A stretch of DNA of 64,000 nucleotides from Selaginella moellendorffii (GCF_000143415.4 NW_003314382.1:365755-429754); one strand, 5' to 3'. Shown: positions 31,551-41,325, counted from the first letter of the stretch. Notes: generated by a model from the sequence alone, not told the origin. Made by a program: numbers and translations.

Positions 31551-33240
31551 TCATCCCCTTCTCTCGGAATGATGGAAAACTATTAAAGGATTTGGAAGAA
31601 TGTCAGAAGGAAGTGTCGGTGGATTTGTAATTAGTATTAGTTGTTTTGAATCCCTTTGTACAAAGTGTTTCAACTGTTGCATATGCACAATTTCTAGAGG
31701 ATTGGCTTGTTGGATGCTATGCCAAACCTTATAAACTTGTGGTCCAACTTGCCGCAATAGCTGATACGGTCCTTTCCACTAAGCAAGAAACTCCTTAGAT
31801 AAACCATATATCTTAAGATGGGAAAAAAAGATTAACACCAAGTCATCCTCTTGGACGATGATGAGAGAATTCATATAAACCAAATGATGTATAAAAAACA
31901 ATCTTAAAAATATCTTTTTCCACCATCGGTATTTGCTAGTACTTAGAAGCAAGATCCAGCTTCGTGAACTAACGACTTCTCCCTAGACAATCCAAAAGAT
32001 TAGTAATGTAAGGAAGAGGGTACATATCCAAAATTGTCACGTCATTTAATAAACGATAGTCGATATAAAAATAAATATTCCCATCAAATTTTATTACAAG
32101 ATGAGGTTCATATACCCAAGGACTCTGCAACTTTTGAATAACACCCTTCTCCAACATCTCTTTGAAGTTTGCATGTAAAATCTTGATTTCTTTGGGTGAC
32201 CGACGACAAATAAAAACTTTGATTGGACAAGCATCCCCAGCTGGAATAGGATAACATATGGCAATTTTGGCCCTAGATGATAGGTCAAAGTCAAAGAGAT
32301 CAAAATACTCTCTCATGAGCAAGTCAATCGATGCAACACAAAGACTGTCAGGGGGATTGGAAAAAGAGAAGAACAGAATAAGACAAAAACATAGAAGGAA
32401 ATAATGGGGGAACAAAAATAATGGAAGCAAAGGTAAAAGTAAAGGGATGAAGAGGCATGGAAGTGAGAAGAATGGATGAAATATAAGAAAGTATGAGACA
32501 ATGGGGAAGACATTTCAAAATCCAACTTGGCATGATTGTGCTACAATTAATCCATACCAAAGATGATGTCAAAAGTTTGACTTAGCATCACTTGCAATGA
32601 CTACAACCTAAATTCGATATCACCTACACACACAATTAGGTTCATATTATCCTGTGCATATGCATGTGTACAGCCATTGCCATAAAGAATGAAAACTAGC
32701 TCTGCCGCACGATGCAAGTGTAGATGGCAATGTGTGGTAACAAGTCGAGCAATAGAAGATAAATTTGAATATGTATCAATCAATACGGAGAGAATAATAA
32801 AAAACCTTTTATTATAAAAATGAGCTTGGAAAGTAAATACTGAATGAATTAGTGTCGAGTGACCCCTTGATGATACTCACAAAAGAAAGATTGAGGGGTC
32901 ACTAATTTATTAGCGTAAGGTCCCTCCATTACTTGCGCGACTCCTCATTTCTTGGATGCATCTCAGTGTTCAGACCTTCCACTGTAGCAACACCAATAGG
33001 ACGTTGTTGATGCTAAAATCTCCACTCAGGAAATGGTGGCTGCTAATCTAAAAAACGCCAACAACACTGATAAGTGTGACTAACTGCATCATACACTTAG
33101 CAATGACCATCACGGCCATGACCATGTCTTTGTCCTTGGACTCGAGCAACAGTAGCATCAACCTCTATTGAAACAAGACCATCACCTATAGAAAGTGGAG
33201 TTAAAGAACATGTAATGAGAAGTGACTTGATGAAAGCAAC
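31375..33240 (-). mobile_element. Internally deleted relic of the same gypsy family, minus strand
   Basis: The LTR (31375-31550, starting TGTGAGTGCATGG as the reverse complement) is followed on the minus strand by the end of integrase, an early part of RT (about 32345-31880), protease (32783-32601) and the gag zinc-knuckle region (about 33100). RT is joined directly to integrase (FGLYEF to SHHRP), a deletion of about 2 kb relative to the element at 13.8-20.5 kb. No second LTR is visible, so the 5' part is lost near 33240. Nearly all protein differences are explained by C to T or G to A changes. The protease-RT boundary is uninterrupted (CACTTCCATGCCTCTTC at about 32445-32465), giving the empty site of the nested insertion. 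Confidence 0.88.
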
Positions 33241-34037
33241 AAAACCATCGAGCTCACTCTTTGGAGATCAATTATCATCTCCTCCTTTGAAGCAATGAGC
33301 AGTAGGCCTTGATTGCATCCAGAAGTACTAGAGATAGTCTGCAAAAGCAAGTTTGACACCAATTATTTTGGCAACACAAAAGAAAAAGAAGAAAAATAAA
33401 CTCAAGTTTCAAAATTTATAGAGATCCATACAATCCAAATCAAGATCAATCCTCCACGAACTTAATGCTGCTTTCAGCACCTCCAAGCTCTGCTGAAAAA
33501 CGTAGCCACGGTATGCGACAATTGTTTGCTTGAAAATCTGAAGATGTCAATCGAAGCATGCAAGCAAAAACATGAAGAAGTGCCGGTGGACAACAAAGGA
33601 GATGAACTGAGCGAGGCCAAGAACACATATAAAGACTGAATGTAAGCATGTGAGGCCTTGCGTGGTTTTTTCCTCTGTGCGTGGCTTCATGTGCAAAGAG
33701 TTTGGTGTGGTAAGGTGTGTTGTGGAGCAGCCAGAAGCCCAGGGTGAATATAAGTACGTGAGGCCTTTGTGAGGTTTTACCACCGCCTGAGGACTCCTGT
33801 GCATGGGCCCCGGGTGAGAGTCATTTGCGAAAGTGTCCTGCATGAAACTGGTGCCCTGAGGCTTCTGGCCGTGTTGCCCCATGAAGAGCATTTTTTATTT
33901 AATTTGTGTAGAGTGTGGTTTATTTTTGCATATTGAGTGTATCGATATCTTTTAGTTAGCAGATTATATTGAAGAACTGAAGACTACCTACAGTTAAGTG
34001 CATGCAGCAACAGATCATATAAAAAATGAATGCAGAG
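33241..34037. other. Gene-free stretch with a weak internal duplication
   Basis: No supported gene. Two similar stretches of about 65 bp (near 33635-33700 and 33740-33810, sharing GTGAGGCCTT and GTGGTTTT/GAGGTTTT) suggest a small tandem duplication. Minus-strand frames here have no family features. Confidence 0.4.
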
Positions 34038-34315
34038 AATAACAAATCGGGATTTCTAGGAAGTTCGTGCGTGTTGTTAGTAATAATAATAATAATCATA
34101 AAAACCCAGTTAGAAGATTGTCTGAAAATTATGCATGGATTGCTGCTGGCTCACTTTCTATATATATCAAAGAGATTTTTTTTTTAACAATAAACATCTA
34201 AGCTGCTGCAGTTAAGCTGTGACATTGTAAAGTTTAAAAAGGAAAAGAATTAGAAAAAGAAAAAACAGAAAACACGAGCTTTTCCGTTAAGTAATAACAA
34301 ATCGGGATTTCTAGG
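34038..34315 (+). repeat. 23-bp direct repeat upstream of the PDF-PPR-DYW gene
   Basis: AATAACAAATCGGGATTTCTAGG occurs at 34038-34060 and again at 34293-34315, immediately before the gene's ATG at 34318, and weaker similarity (CGTGCGTGT / GCGTGTGG) continues past it. It may reflect duplication of the leader region. Confidence 0.7.
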
Positions 34316-34317
34316 GT

Positions 34318-36720
34318 ATGCGTGTGGCGCTAAGGTTTGTGTGGTGTGTGTCATTTCTCAACAATCTCATGGAGTGGAAAACGTTTTTCAGGGATCCCAC
34401 TTTCTGGTGGGACAACAGGTTCAAGAAGAAAAACAAGTTCTTCTCAGAGTCCTACCCGGATTTCAAACATGTTTCTACCGGAGAGAGCCTGTGGATTGCC
34501 AACAGGAAAACACCAACCTGGGTCTCTGCAAAACTCGAGTCGCTCGCTGACCCAGCTGTAGGTAAGGCCACCACGGCCCGCTACAAATCTCCACATACCC
34601 CGGTGAGTTTAGGGAGGCTGATACACCGCGTGAGAGACTCAGCTGAGAGCAGATCCCTTTCTTTGGGAAAACAAGCCCATGAAGCTGTGCTCAAGAGTGA
34701 TGAGCACAAAAGCAACATCTACTTGTTGACGGGATTGATCGATATGTACTGCAAGTGTGGCGAGCTTGAGGAGGCTCGCAAGATTTTCGACTCCATGGGA
34801 ACCCGGAGTGTTGTGTCCTACAACGCGATCATCCAGGGCTGCGGGTCGAACGGGCAAGCTGAACTTGCTCTGGAGTACTACTCTGCCCTGAGAGCTTGTA
34901 CCACCATTCAACCCAACGATCGGACACATGTCGCGGTGATCAGCGCCTGCTCCAGACTTGCTACCGAATCCAGCGAGAAGAGGGAGAGAGCTCTACGCAT
35001 CGGGATGGAGATCCATTCAATGCTGAGCAAGGAGAAGAAACAGCTAGATCTGTTCGTGGCGACTTGCCTGGTAGACTTGTACTGCAAGTGTGGCGAGCTT
35101 GAGGAGGCTCGCAAGATTTTCCACTCCATGGGAACCCGGAGTGTTGTGTCCTACAACGCGATCATCCAGGGCTGCGGGTCGAACGGGCAAGCTGAACTTG
35201 CTCTGGAGTACTACTCTGCCCTGAGAGCTTGTACCACCATTCAACCCAACGATCGGACTCATGTCGCGGTGATCAGCGCCTGCTCCACACTTGCTACCGA
35301 ATCCAGCGAGAAGAGGGAGAGAGCTCTACGCATCGGGATGGAGATCCATTCAATGCTGAGTAAGGAGAAGAAACAGCTAGATCTGTTCATGGCGAATTGC
35401 CTGGTAGACATGTACTGCAAGTGTGGCGAGCTTGAGGAGGCTCGCAAGATTTTCGACTCCATGGGAGCTCGGAGTGTTGTGTCCTACACCGCGATCATCC
35501 AGGGCTGCAACACGAATGGGCGAGCTGAACTTGCTCTGGAGTACTACTCTGCCCTGAGAGCTGATAACACCATTCAAGCTGATGCTTGCACCTACACCTG
35601 CGTCCTTGCTGCTTGCGGGAGTGTGATGGCGATCAAGCTCGGGAGGGAGATTCACCAGCTGGTGAAGCATAAAGGGCTGCTGAAAAACAATCCAGTTCTG
35701 GGCTCCAGCCTGGTGAGCTTCTACGGCAAATGCGGCGATGTTGATTCTGCTCAGGAAGCGTTTGACGAGTGCCGAGCTCGGGACAACACGGGTCTCTGGA
35801 ACTCTCTCATACAGGCTTACACTCTCCAGGGCCGATCGATCGAGGCCTTGGAGCGTTTCTATTCCATGACTCAGGAGGAGGGCTGTAAAGCTGACGATGT
35901 GAGTTTTGTCTCGGTGTTGAACGCTTGCAGCCATGGTGGTCTGGTCGGGAAAGGAAGGCAGCTTCTGGATGAAATGCCCAAGCAGTATGGAGTCAGGCCA
36001 CGTCTGGAGCATTATGTGTGCCTGATCGATATGCTCGGGCGAGCTAACCTCCTCGACGAAGCTGTGAGAGTTCTCAGAGCCATGCCTTTTGAACCGGATG
36101 CAGTGGTTTGGACGTCCCTGCTCGGAGCCTGCCGGAAGTGGAAGAATTACACGATCGGCAAACTCGCGTTTGAGCGTCTTGTGGAGATGGATCCCAAGAG
36201 CGGCACGCCCTACGCATTGATGGCCAATATATTTGGAAACCTGGGGATGCTCAGTGAAATGGCCGCTGTTGTGGAGAGAATGAGAGGTGAAGGCAGCTTC
36301 AGGGAGCCCGGGAGAAGCTGGTGGACGGATGTTAGCTCAGGAAAAGTGCATTCTTTTTCTGTCGGGGATAGGAGTCACTCACAGAGCGACGAGATTGCGG
36401 CCAAGCTCAAGCAATTGTTGCTGAGAATGAAAGAGGAGGGGTACGCGAGCGATGTGATCAACGTTCTAAAAGACATACCCGAGGAAGAGAAAGAGGATCA
36501 CCTGTGCGGCCACAGTGAGAAGCTTGCGCTGGGGTGTGCTCTGGTGAACTCGCACCAGAAGGAGACCATCAGAATTGTGAAAAATCTCCGAGTTTGTGAC
36601 GGTTGCCATGCGGCCACTGCTCTCATCTCTAAGCTGGAAAAAAGGCTAATCATCTGCAAAGATGCCAGTCGGGTTCATGTGTTCCAGGATGGCAGATGTT
36701 CCTGTGACAACTACTTTTGA
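34318..36720 (+). CDS. DYW-class PPR protein with an N-terminal OSB-like PDF motif, 800 aa
   Basis: A single open frame from the ATG at 34318. Residues about 20-69 match the PDF motif of organellar single-stranded-DNA-binding (OSB) proteins: W20KTFFRDP, WWDNR (30-34), YPDFKH (46-51), TGESLWI (54-60) and PTWV (66-69). A linker leads to a PLS-type PPR array from about residue 100. Two successive 111-residue units (about residues 143-365) are nearly identical at DNA level. The C-terminus has the E/E+ region, the PG box (EPGRSWW), the cytidine-deaminase-like zinc site HSE (HSEKLA) and CDGC, and ends CSCDNYF, so the last three residues are NYF rather than DYW. Such proteins deaminate specific C residues in chloroplast or mitochondrial RNA. 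In OSB proteins the PDF motif is needed for ssDNA binding; its function here is unknown. A typical transit peptide is not obvious in the first 17 residues (MRVALRFVWCVSFL...), so the real start may lie in an upstream exon. Confidence 0.9.
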   Translation: MRVALRFVWCVSFLNNLMEWKTFFRDPTFWWDNRFKKKNKFFSESYPDFKHVSTGESLWIANRKTPTWVSAKLESLADPAVGKATTARYKSPHTPVSLGRLIHRVRDSAESRSLSLGKQAHEAVLKSDEHKSNIYLLTGLIDMYCKCGELEEARKIFDSMGTRSVVSYNAIIQGCGSNGQAELALEYYSALRACTTIQPNDRTHVAVISACSRLATESSEKRERALRIGMEIHSMLSKEKKQLDLFVATCLVDLYCKCGELEEARKIFHSMGTRSVVSYNAIIQGCGSNGQAELALEYYSALRACTTIQPNDRTHVAVISACSTLATESSEKRERALRIGMEIHSMLSKEKKQLDLFMANCLVDMYCKCGELEEARKIFDSMGARSVVSYTAIIQGCNTNGRAELALEYYSALRADNTIQADACTYTCVLAACGSVMAIKLGREIHQLVKHKGLLKNNPVLGSSLVSFYGKCGDVDSAQEAFDECRARDNTGLWNSLIQAYTLQGRSIEALERFYSMTQEEGCKADDVSFVSVLNACSHGGLVGKGRQLLDEMPKQYGVRPRLEHYVCLIDMLGRANLLDEAVRVLRAMPFEPDAVVWTSLLGACRKWKNYTIGKLAFERLVEMDPKSGTPYALMANIFGNLGMLSEMAAVVERMRGEGSFREPGRSWWTDVSSGKVHSFSVGDRSHSQSDEIAAKLKQLLLRMKEEGYASDVINVLKDIPEEEKEDHLCGHSEKLALGCALVNSHQKETIRIVKNLRVCDGCHAATALISKLEKRLIICKDASRVHVFQDGRCSCDNYF
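34748..35413 (+). repeat. 333-bp tandem duplication inside the DYW-PPR gene
   Basis: The sequence from TGTACTGCAAGTGTGGCG at 34745 recurs at offset 333 (35078) and again at 666 (35411). Units one and two differ at only a handful of bases; the third diverges after about 80 bp. 333 bp is 111 codons, that is one three-repeat PLS block, so the frame is preserved and three PPR motifs were gained. Confidence 0.93.
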
Positions 36721-37780
36721 AAACACGTCAGTGCTCTTTCTTGCAGTTATCCCTGGTTTTAAACCCTCCGTGAGTCAAGCAGAAACATGGGCCGCTGAGT
36801 GAGCATGCCTCGTCAAAGTACCGCCGTCAACCTGAACTTCACGGAGAAAAAATTAACATTTAAAAGTTAAAACTATGCAAAAGGAGGATGACACCGGGAG
36901 CAAGGTGATGGCGGCTTGTGGCATGACCAACTTTGGGTTTGTGCTCCTAGAGCACGTTGAAGACGTGTGGAGGCTGGTGACGACGGCATTTGTTTCTTGC
37001 GACGTACTCACCAGTTCCTCGGCGACGTCTTCCTTCCAGATTTTTTGAGCTTGTCGTGAGTGGTGACCTGCTTGCTCTCTCCTGTGATGACTTCTTCCAG
37101 CCTCTGGTGCCCAACCTCAAGGCTCTCTTGTGGATGGAGCTAGCCCTACACAGTGTGTGTGTGTGTGTATCAACCAGCAGATGCACAAATCGTTGAGAAT
37201 TAGCAACAAGTGTGTATCATAGGCTTAGTACGTAGTGTACTAGTGTACATGTACACGTGTTTCAGCTAAATATAATGGGCCAAATACACCGAAGAAGTGT
37301 GTATAAGAAGAGTAGAAACAAATTTAGAAATGTAAATTAAGAAGTGCAAAAGAAATGAAAATAAAAATTGTCCATCCTCATCAGTTTGCTGAAATTAAGT
37401 TACCTCTTTGCAAGAAAAATTCAAATTAGGGCTTTTTAGGGCAAAATTGTGAATCAAGATTTGGGATCTTGCTTGATTAGCCCTCTAAGTGTAATCCAGG
37501 AACTCCTTGTCCAAGATAATAGGGTCCAAGGGAGAGCAGTGATTTTTCGTGTTCGATTTCAGCCTTCAGCTGGTTGAGAACAGAAAGGAACTGCCATGGT
37601 TTTGGGAATAGTGCCTTGGAACAAAACTAACATAATAAACGTGCCGCTGCACATAGTTGCCCCCTAAACACAAGCTTGTGACACTCCTTGAGCTCCTCTT
37701 CATTCCACAAGCAAGGCTCAGGCACCATATAATGCTAGCATGTTTACGAACGAACAGCAGGAAGGTCACAACGGCTGGAC
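36721..37780. other. Intergenic stretch with no recognisable gene
   Basis: About 1 kb containing the DYW-PPR 3' region, a short GT run at 37154-37168 and no supported frame. Confidence 0.5.
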
Positions 37781-37784
37781 GATG

Positions 37785-37890
37785 GAGAGGGTCTGGTCCC
37801 TGCTGCTGGAACTTTTAGAGCCCATGAAACAAGCTGGATACGTCCCCGACACGAGGGAAGTTTACTTGGAGCAGCAGGGTGGCACAAGCG
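37785..37890 (+). pseudogene. DYW-PPR gene fragment
   Basis: Plus-strand reading VWSLLLELLEPMKQAGYVPDT resembles the E+/DYW entry region (LKQLLLRMKEEGYASD in the gene at 34318; GYVPDT is very common in the family). It is preceded by no PPR motif and followed after about ten codons by a stop. A short orphan fragment. Confidence 0.6.
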
Positions 37891-37902
37891 AGGATCTGTA
37901 GC

Positions 37903-37985
37903 AAACATCGTAACCGTCTCTCGTCTTGAAAAAGCTCTTATCGACCGAATCAGGACCCGCAATCAGCAGCATGTCGCCGCGGCTC
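37903..37985 (-). pseudogene. Crinkler-type gene fragment
   Basis: The minus strand reads MLLIAGPDSVDKSFFKTRD, against MLLIADPDLVDKDFFKTND in the gene at 129-1876. DNA identity is about 80% over roughly 70 bp. The similarity fades on both sides, so this is a small piece of a second family member. Confidence 0.65.
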
Positions 37986-38332
37986 TCCCCCGCATTCCTG
38001 TCGCGACGAGGAAGCTAACTTTAGGAAGAGCCCTAAAGAAATGTATCGATACCAGTCAGTGTTTGGGCGAGCTCTTCCCAACTCCCAAAAGCTCGAGGAT
38101 TAATTGCTATTGCGCGCTCTAGCTAGGGAGGAGTGAATTCGTGCCGGGCGGCTGGAAGAGTCGCGGCGCAGCGGCCGCATTGGCGGAGGCCTTCATTCCT
38201 CGCAGGCAGTGATGCTGAGGAAGAAAAGTGGATTAAGAATAGTCTGCTTTGATTCTGGAAACTGTACAGTAAAAGAAAGGATCACTCCTCCATGAGAGAT
38301 CCCTCCATTCTTTCAAGTCTGAGATCTATGAT

Positions 38333-38617
38333 TTAGAAGGGAATGGCGCTTGAGACACGAGGATACACCACTCTCATCGGATGCCCGATCATCCTGCGCC
38401 CCTTGATACGGCGAAACGGGTACATGATCGCTCCCACGGGCCACTCCACCGCCGCTGCAATTGCGAATGCCACAAATCCTAGCGTCGGCCCGATTACCTT
38501 GACATGGCATGGATTCTGCCGAGTCCCGCACTGCACGCACGACGGGATCCTGTGCCTGCGAGTGCGAGTCGTCGCTGCTGGAGTAGCGACGTGAGTAGTC
38601 CCCAATGCTCTCGCCAT
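38333..38617 (-). CDS. Small CxxC membrane protein, copy 4 (94 aa)
   Basis: ATG at 38617, MARALGTTHVATPAATTRTRRHR; almost the same protein as copy 3 in its core and tail. The 3' flank to about 38217 still matches the spacer that leads into PPR gene A beside copy 2, but no PPR sequence follows, so the duplicated block broke off there. TATAAAA at 38721-38715 is kept, while the G-box is replaced by GCGAGCGCC. It is divergent from the TFIIIC-like gene at 38942. Confidence 0.75.
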   Translation of the reverse strand: MARALGTTHVATPAATTRTRRHRIPSCVQCGTRQNPCHVKVIGPTLGFVAFAIAAAVEWPVGAIMYPFRRIKGRRMIGHPMRVVYPRVSSAIPF

Positions 38618-38714
38618 TCTTCCTTTGATCAATGCACTGGAAATTGAGAAGAGGAAACACAAGCTTTTTTCGCTTCGCACTAGAAATTCTGTCTAGTTCC
38701 CATTCGAGCTGTTC

Positions 38715-38721
38715 TTTTATA
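38715..38721 (-). promoter_or_regulatory. TATA box of small-protein copy 4
   Basis: TATAAAA on the minus strand, 98 bp upstream of the ATG, aligned with the TATA box of copy 2; the neighbouring CACGTG is missing here. Confidence 0.5.
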
Positions 38722-38941
38722 CTCCTTGAGATGGCACCAGCGAGCGCCACCTGCTTAGCTCAAAACAGTGCCACCTGGCTTAGCCGTCACTACTTTGAAT
38801 CGCAGTCGTCCACATGGCAAATCTGATCGGACGCTCGAAATTTGAAAATGCTTTAGTGGAAAAAGCCCTAAGTGGCAAACTAGGGCTTGGGAGCTTGGGC
38901 ATGGACGATCAAGCTAGCGCGGTATGTAAAGAGGCCATTCC

Positions 38942-39553
38942 ATGTCTAGGTCTGAAGATCTCGTTGTGAAGATAGAGGAGGAGTATATTTTGTTGGATTT
39001 GGAGGAGGTCTTTCACGGCGGAGCGATCCCGACCAATTGTCCATACACTCTTTCGGTATCCTCCCCGATTTTTTGGATTTGTCTCTAACAGGAGCGAACG
39101 AATTTCTTGTTTAACAGGGTCTGGACACGCTTAATCCCATTCTTACTTTGGGCAATGGACTGAAGCTTGTTCGTCTCTCTTTCTTTTCCCGTAGAACTTA
39201 TTTGAAGCTTTCAGATCGGAGAGTACGAGGACACTGTCGGGTCCTGCATTGTTTTCTCTGAATCTGGTAAGGGCCTCCATTTCCATCTCACTGACGTTTC
39301 CGAAACTTTCGATTTCTTCCAGATGAGCCAACCGAAACAATCCGCGACCCGGTTTTCCCCCTGGACATCGTCGATCCAACAAAGCAACCGATCCAAAAAG
39401 TAGTCAAGAGGGTTTGCTCGCTGCAGAAGAAGCTTAAGTTTCGCGTCATGAGTGACAAGGACCAACCTCTCACTGGTAAGTTCTCGCAATTCCATCTTTT
39501 ACAGCTCCCTCTCTTTCTCTCTCGCGATCACAGGAGCAACAGCGACGCAATGA
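38942..39553 (+). CDS. GTF3C6: TFIIIC tau55-like subunit (GTF3C6 homologue), five exons, 129 aa
   Basis: Exons 38942-39055, 39118-39168, 39215-39266, 39323-39475 and 39534-39553, introns 46-62 nt, total 390 nt; no single open frame reveals it. The assembled protein contains EEEYILLDLEEV, then GLDTLNPILTLGNGLKL, IGEYEDTVGSCIVFSE, and a basic C-terminus (VCSLQKKLKFRVMSD), which matches the short plant proteins related to the tau55/TFIIIC 35 kDa subunit, a beta-barrel partner in the complex that recruits RNA polymerase III to tRNA genes via the B box. The last exon encodes only six residues (ATATQ plus the split codon), so the exact end is the least certain part. It starts 324 bp from the divergent small-protein copy 4. 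Confidence 0.85.
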
Positions 39554-41325
39554 TCTTACCCGCGACGATTGTGATGGTATAAAAAAATAGGAGCCATTGG
39601 AGGTTCTTTAACTCCCGCAGGTCCTCAAAGTCAGCGAGATCACTCATTTAAACAAAATATTTTAGCAAATATTTACTGCCCCAAGGTACCATCGTACTTT
39701 GTAAGTTGTAGTGCTTTTAAGCTGCTCGCCCCAGAGATTGTGAAGACCTCGCCTTGTAGTCATGAATGGATGAATCCAGAGCTCTTTTCTCCATCACTTT
39801 TAGCTTTTAGACGAAAAGAAGAGAACTGCTGTGCCTAGTGGGTCACTTGATTTGGGCTGGTGGTGGTGACAAACAGCAAGCGCAAAAACTCGAGTGGCAT
39901 CCATCCCTCAAGCTTCTTTTCTAGGGGGCAACTTCCATCTCTCTCTTGGAAGGAAAAGCCGGCTAGAGTTCATGCATGAACATGAACGGGAAAATATTCG
40001 CCCAAAAATCAAAAAGAAAAACAAATCTCTGACGTGCGCATGGATTAAATTTGTCAAAATAATGCAACGCATGCTGATGGTGTGTGTGTAAGTGTGCGTG
40101 CATCAAAATCAAGGGTGGCATGGCATGGCCCCTCCGTACGCCCAAATTGCACCCCAAGGCACACAGTATATTGTGACCACCCCTGCCGCCCTCAGTGTGT
40201 GGTGCCAACTGTAAGGCAGTAAAGGCGGCCACTGCCACGGTTGTACGGCCCCGCGCCTCATCAAGGCGCCGAACCAAGCCGACCATACCCGGACGCCCAC
40301 GTCACCACCGCGGTCGCACGGCAACCGCACCACGTCACGGACGCGGCCTGACGCGGTCACGCACGTCCCTGACCGCGGTAGGGTTAAGCTATGAAGGATA
40401 TCTTTTTTTTTCTGATCTCTGCCACGCAGAGAAAGAATTCCATAGCCCAATGCTATCCAGCGAACAGAAAAGGGGAAAGCGAGAAATCCCTGTATCGCGA
40501 CTAATCAGCTCTTTCGATCTCGATCAATCAAGCAAAGCTCGGGATGAATTGGGCAATTGCTTTCCTTGACTTGGAAAATCGCAGGGCGGGGCAGGGCAGA
40601 GTGTTTTTTTGCTGCTCCTGGGCTGTGCATCGGATTGGATCGCAACATCTCGGATGTGCGAGACGTCCATCCTCTTGCAGGGGAGGAGGAGGGCACAGCG
40701 CACAGGCCATTACTGATTCTTCCACCCGCAACTTGCCCATCTCGGCATTTCATTTCACCTCTCTCGCTCAGACACGACGACACGAGGCCACAATCATGCT
40801 CTGCGCGACGGCGATCGCCGATGAATCGATCGGAGATCATCACGGACTTTGCTTTAGCTAAAACAGGGGATTGCGAGCGATTTCCTCTTATAATCTCCAG
40901 AAATCTAGAGGGCTGGGATCTTGATTTCCAGTAGGATCTTGGATCCCGCCAACGACAACAAGACGCGCAGATCGGCGCAGAGAAAGAGCCAAAAGATCGA
41001 AAGAAAACAGAGCCAATTTCAAACACCAAGCGCAGGGGAAAACAGGGGAGAGGCAGGCATTGCCCATCAATTCCATGGCAGCAAGGCAAAGCAAGCAACC
41101 AACCCATGCCACCACCATCTCCATCTCTCTCCAGCTCCAATTCAATGAGACTCGGACGACCAAAACCAGGCAGACAAGGAACCGACCCTCACTGAGCACA
41201 CTCCAGTGATGGAGATGGAGACCGATTCCACCCTCGACAAATTCAAGAGCGCTCGGATCTCGTCTCCCCGCTGCTTTGGCCTCTAAAAAGCGATTGATAT
41301 TAGTATAGAGAGATCATGGTACTCT

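Noticed and set aside
40505-41140. 211-codon minus-strand frame between the TFIIIC-like and PLATZ genes
   Set aside because: No domain, no start or splice context, and similar-length frames on the other strand; most likely chance in moderately GC-rich DNA.
41210-41287. Short ORF MEMETDSTLDKF... as a possible peptide gene
   Set aside because: Eighteen to twenty-five codons with no conservation evidence available.
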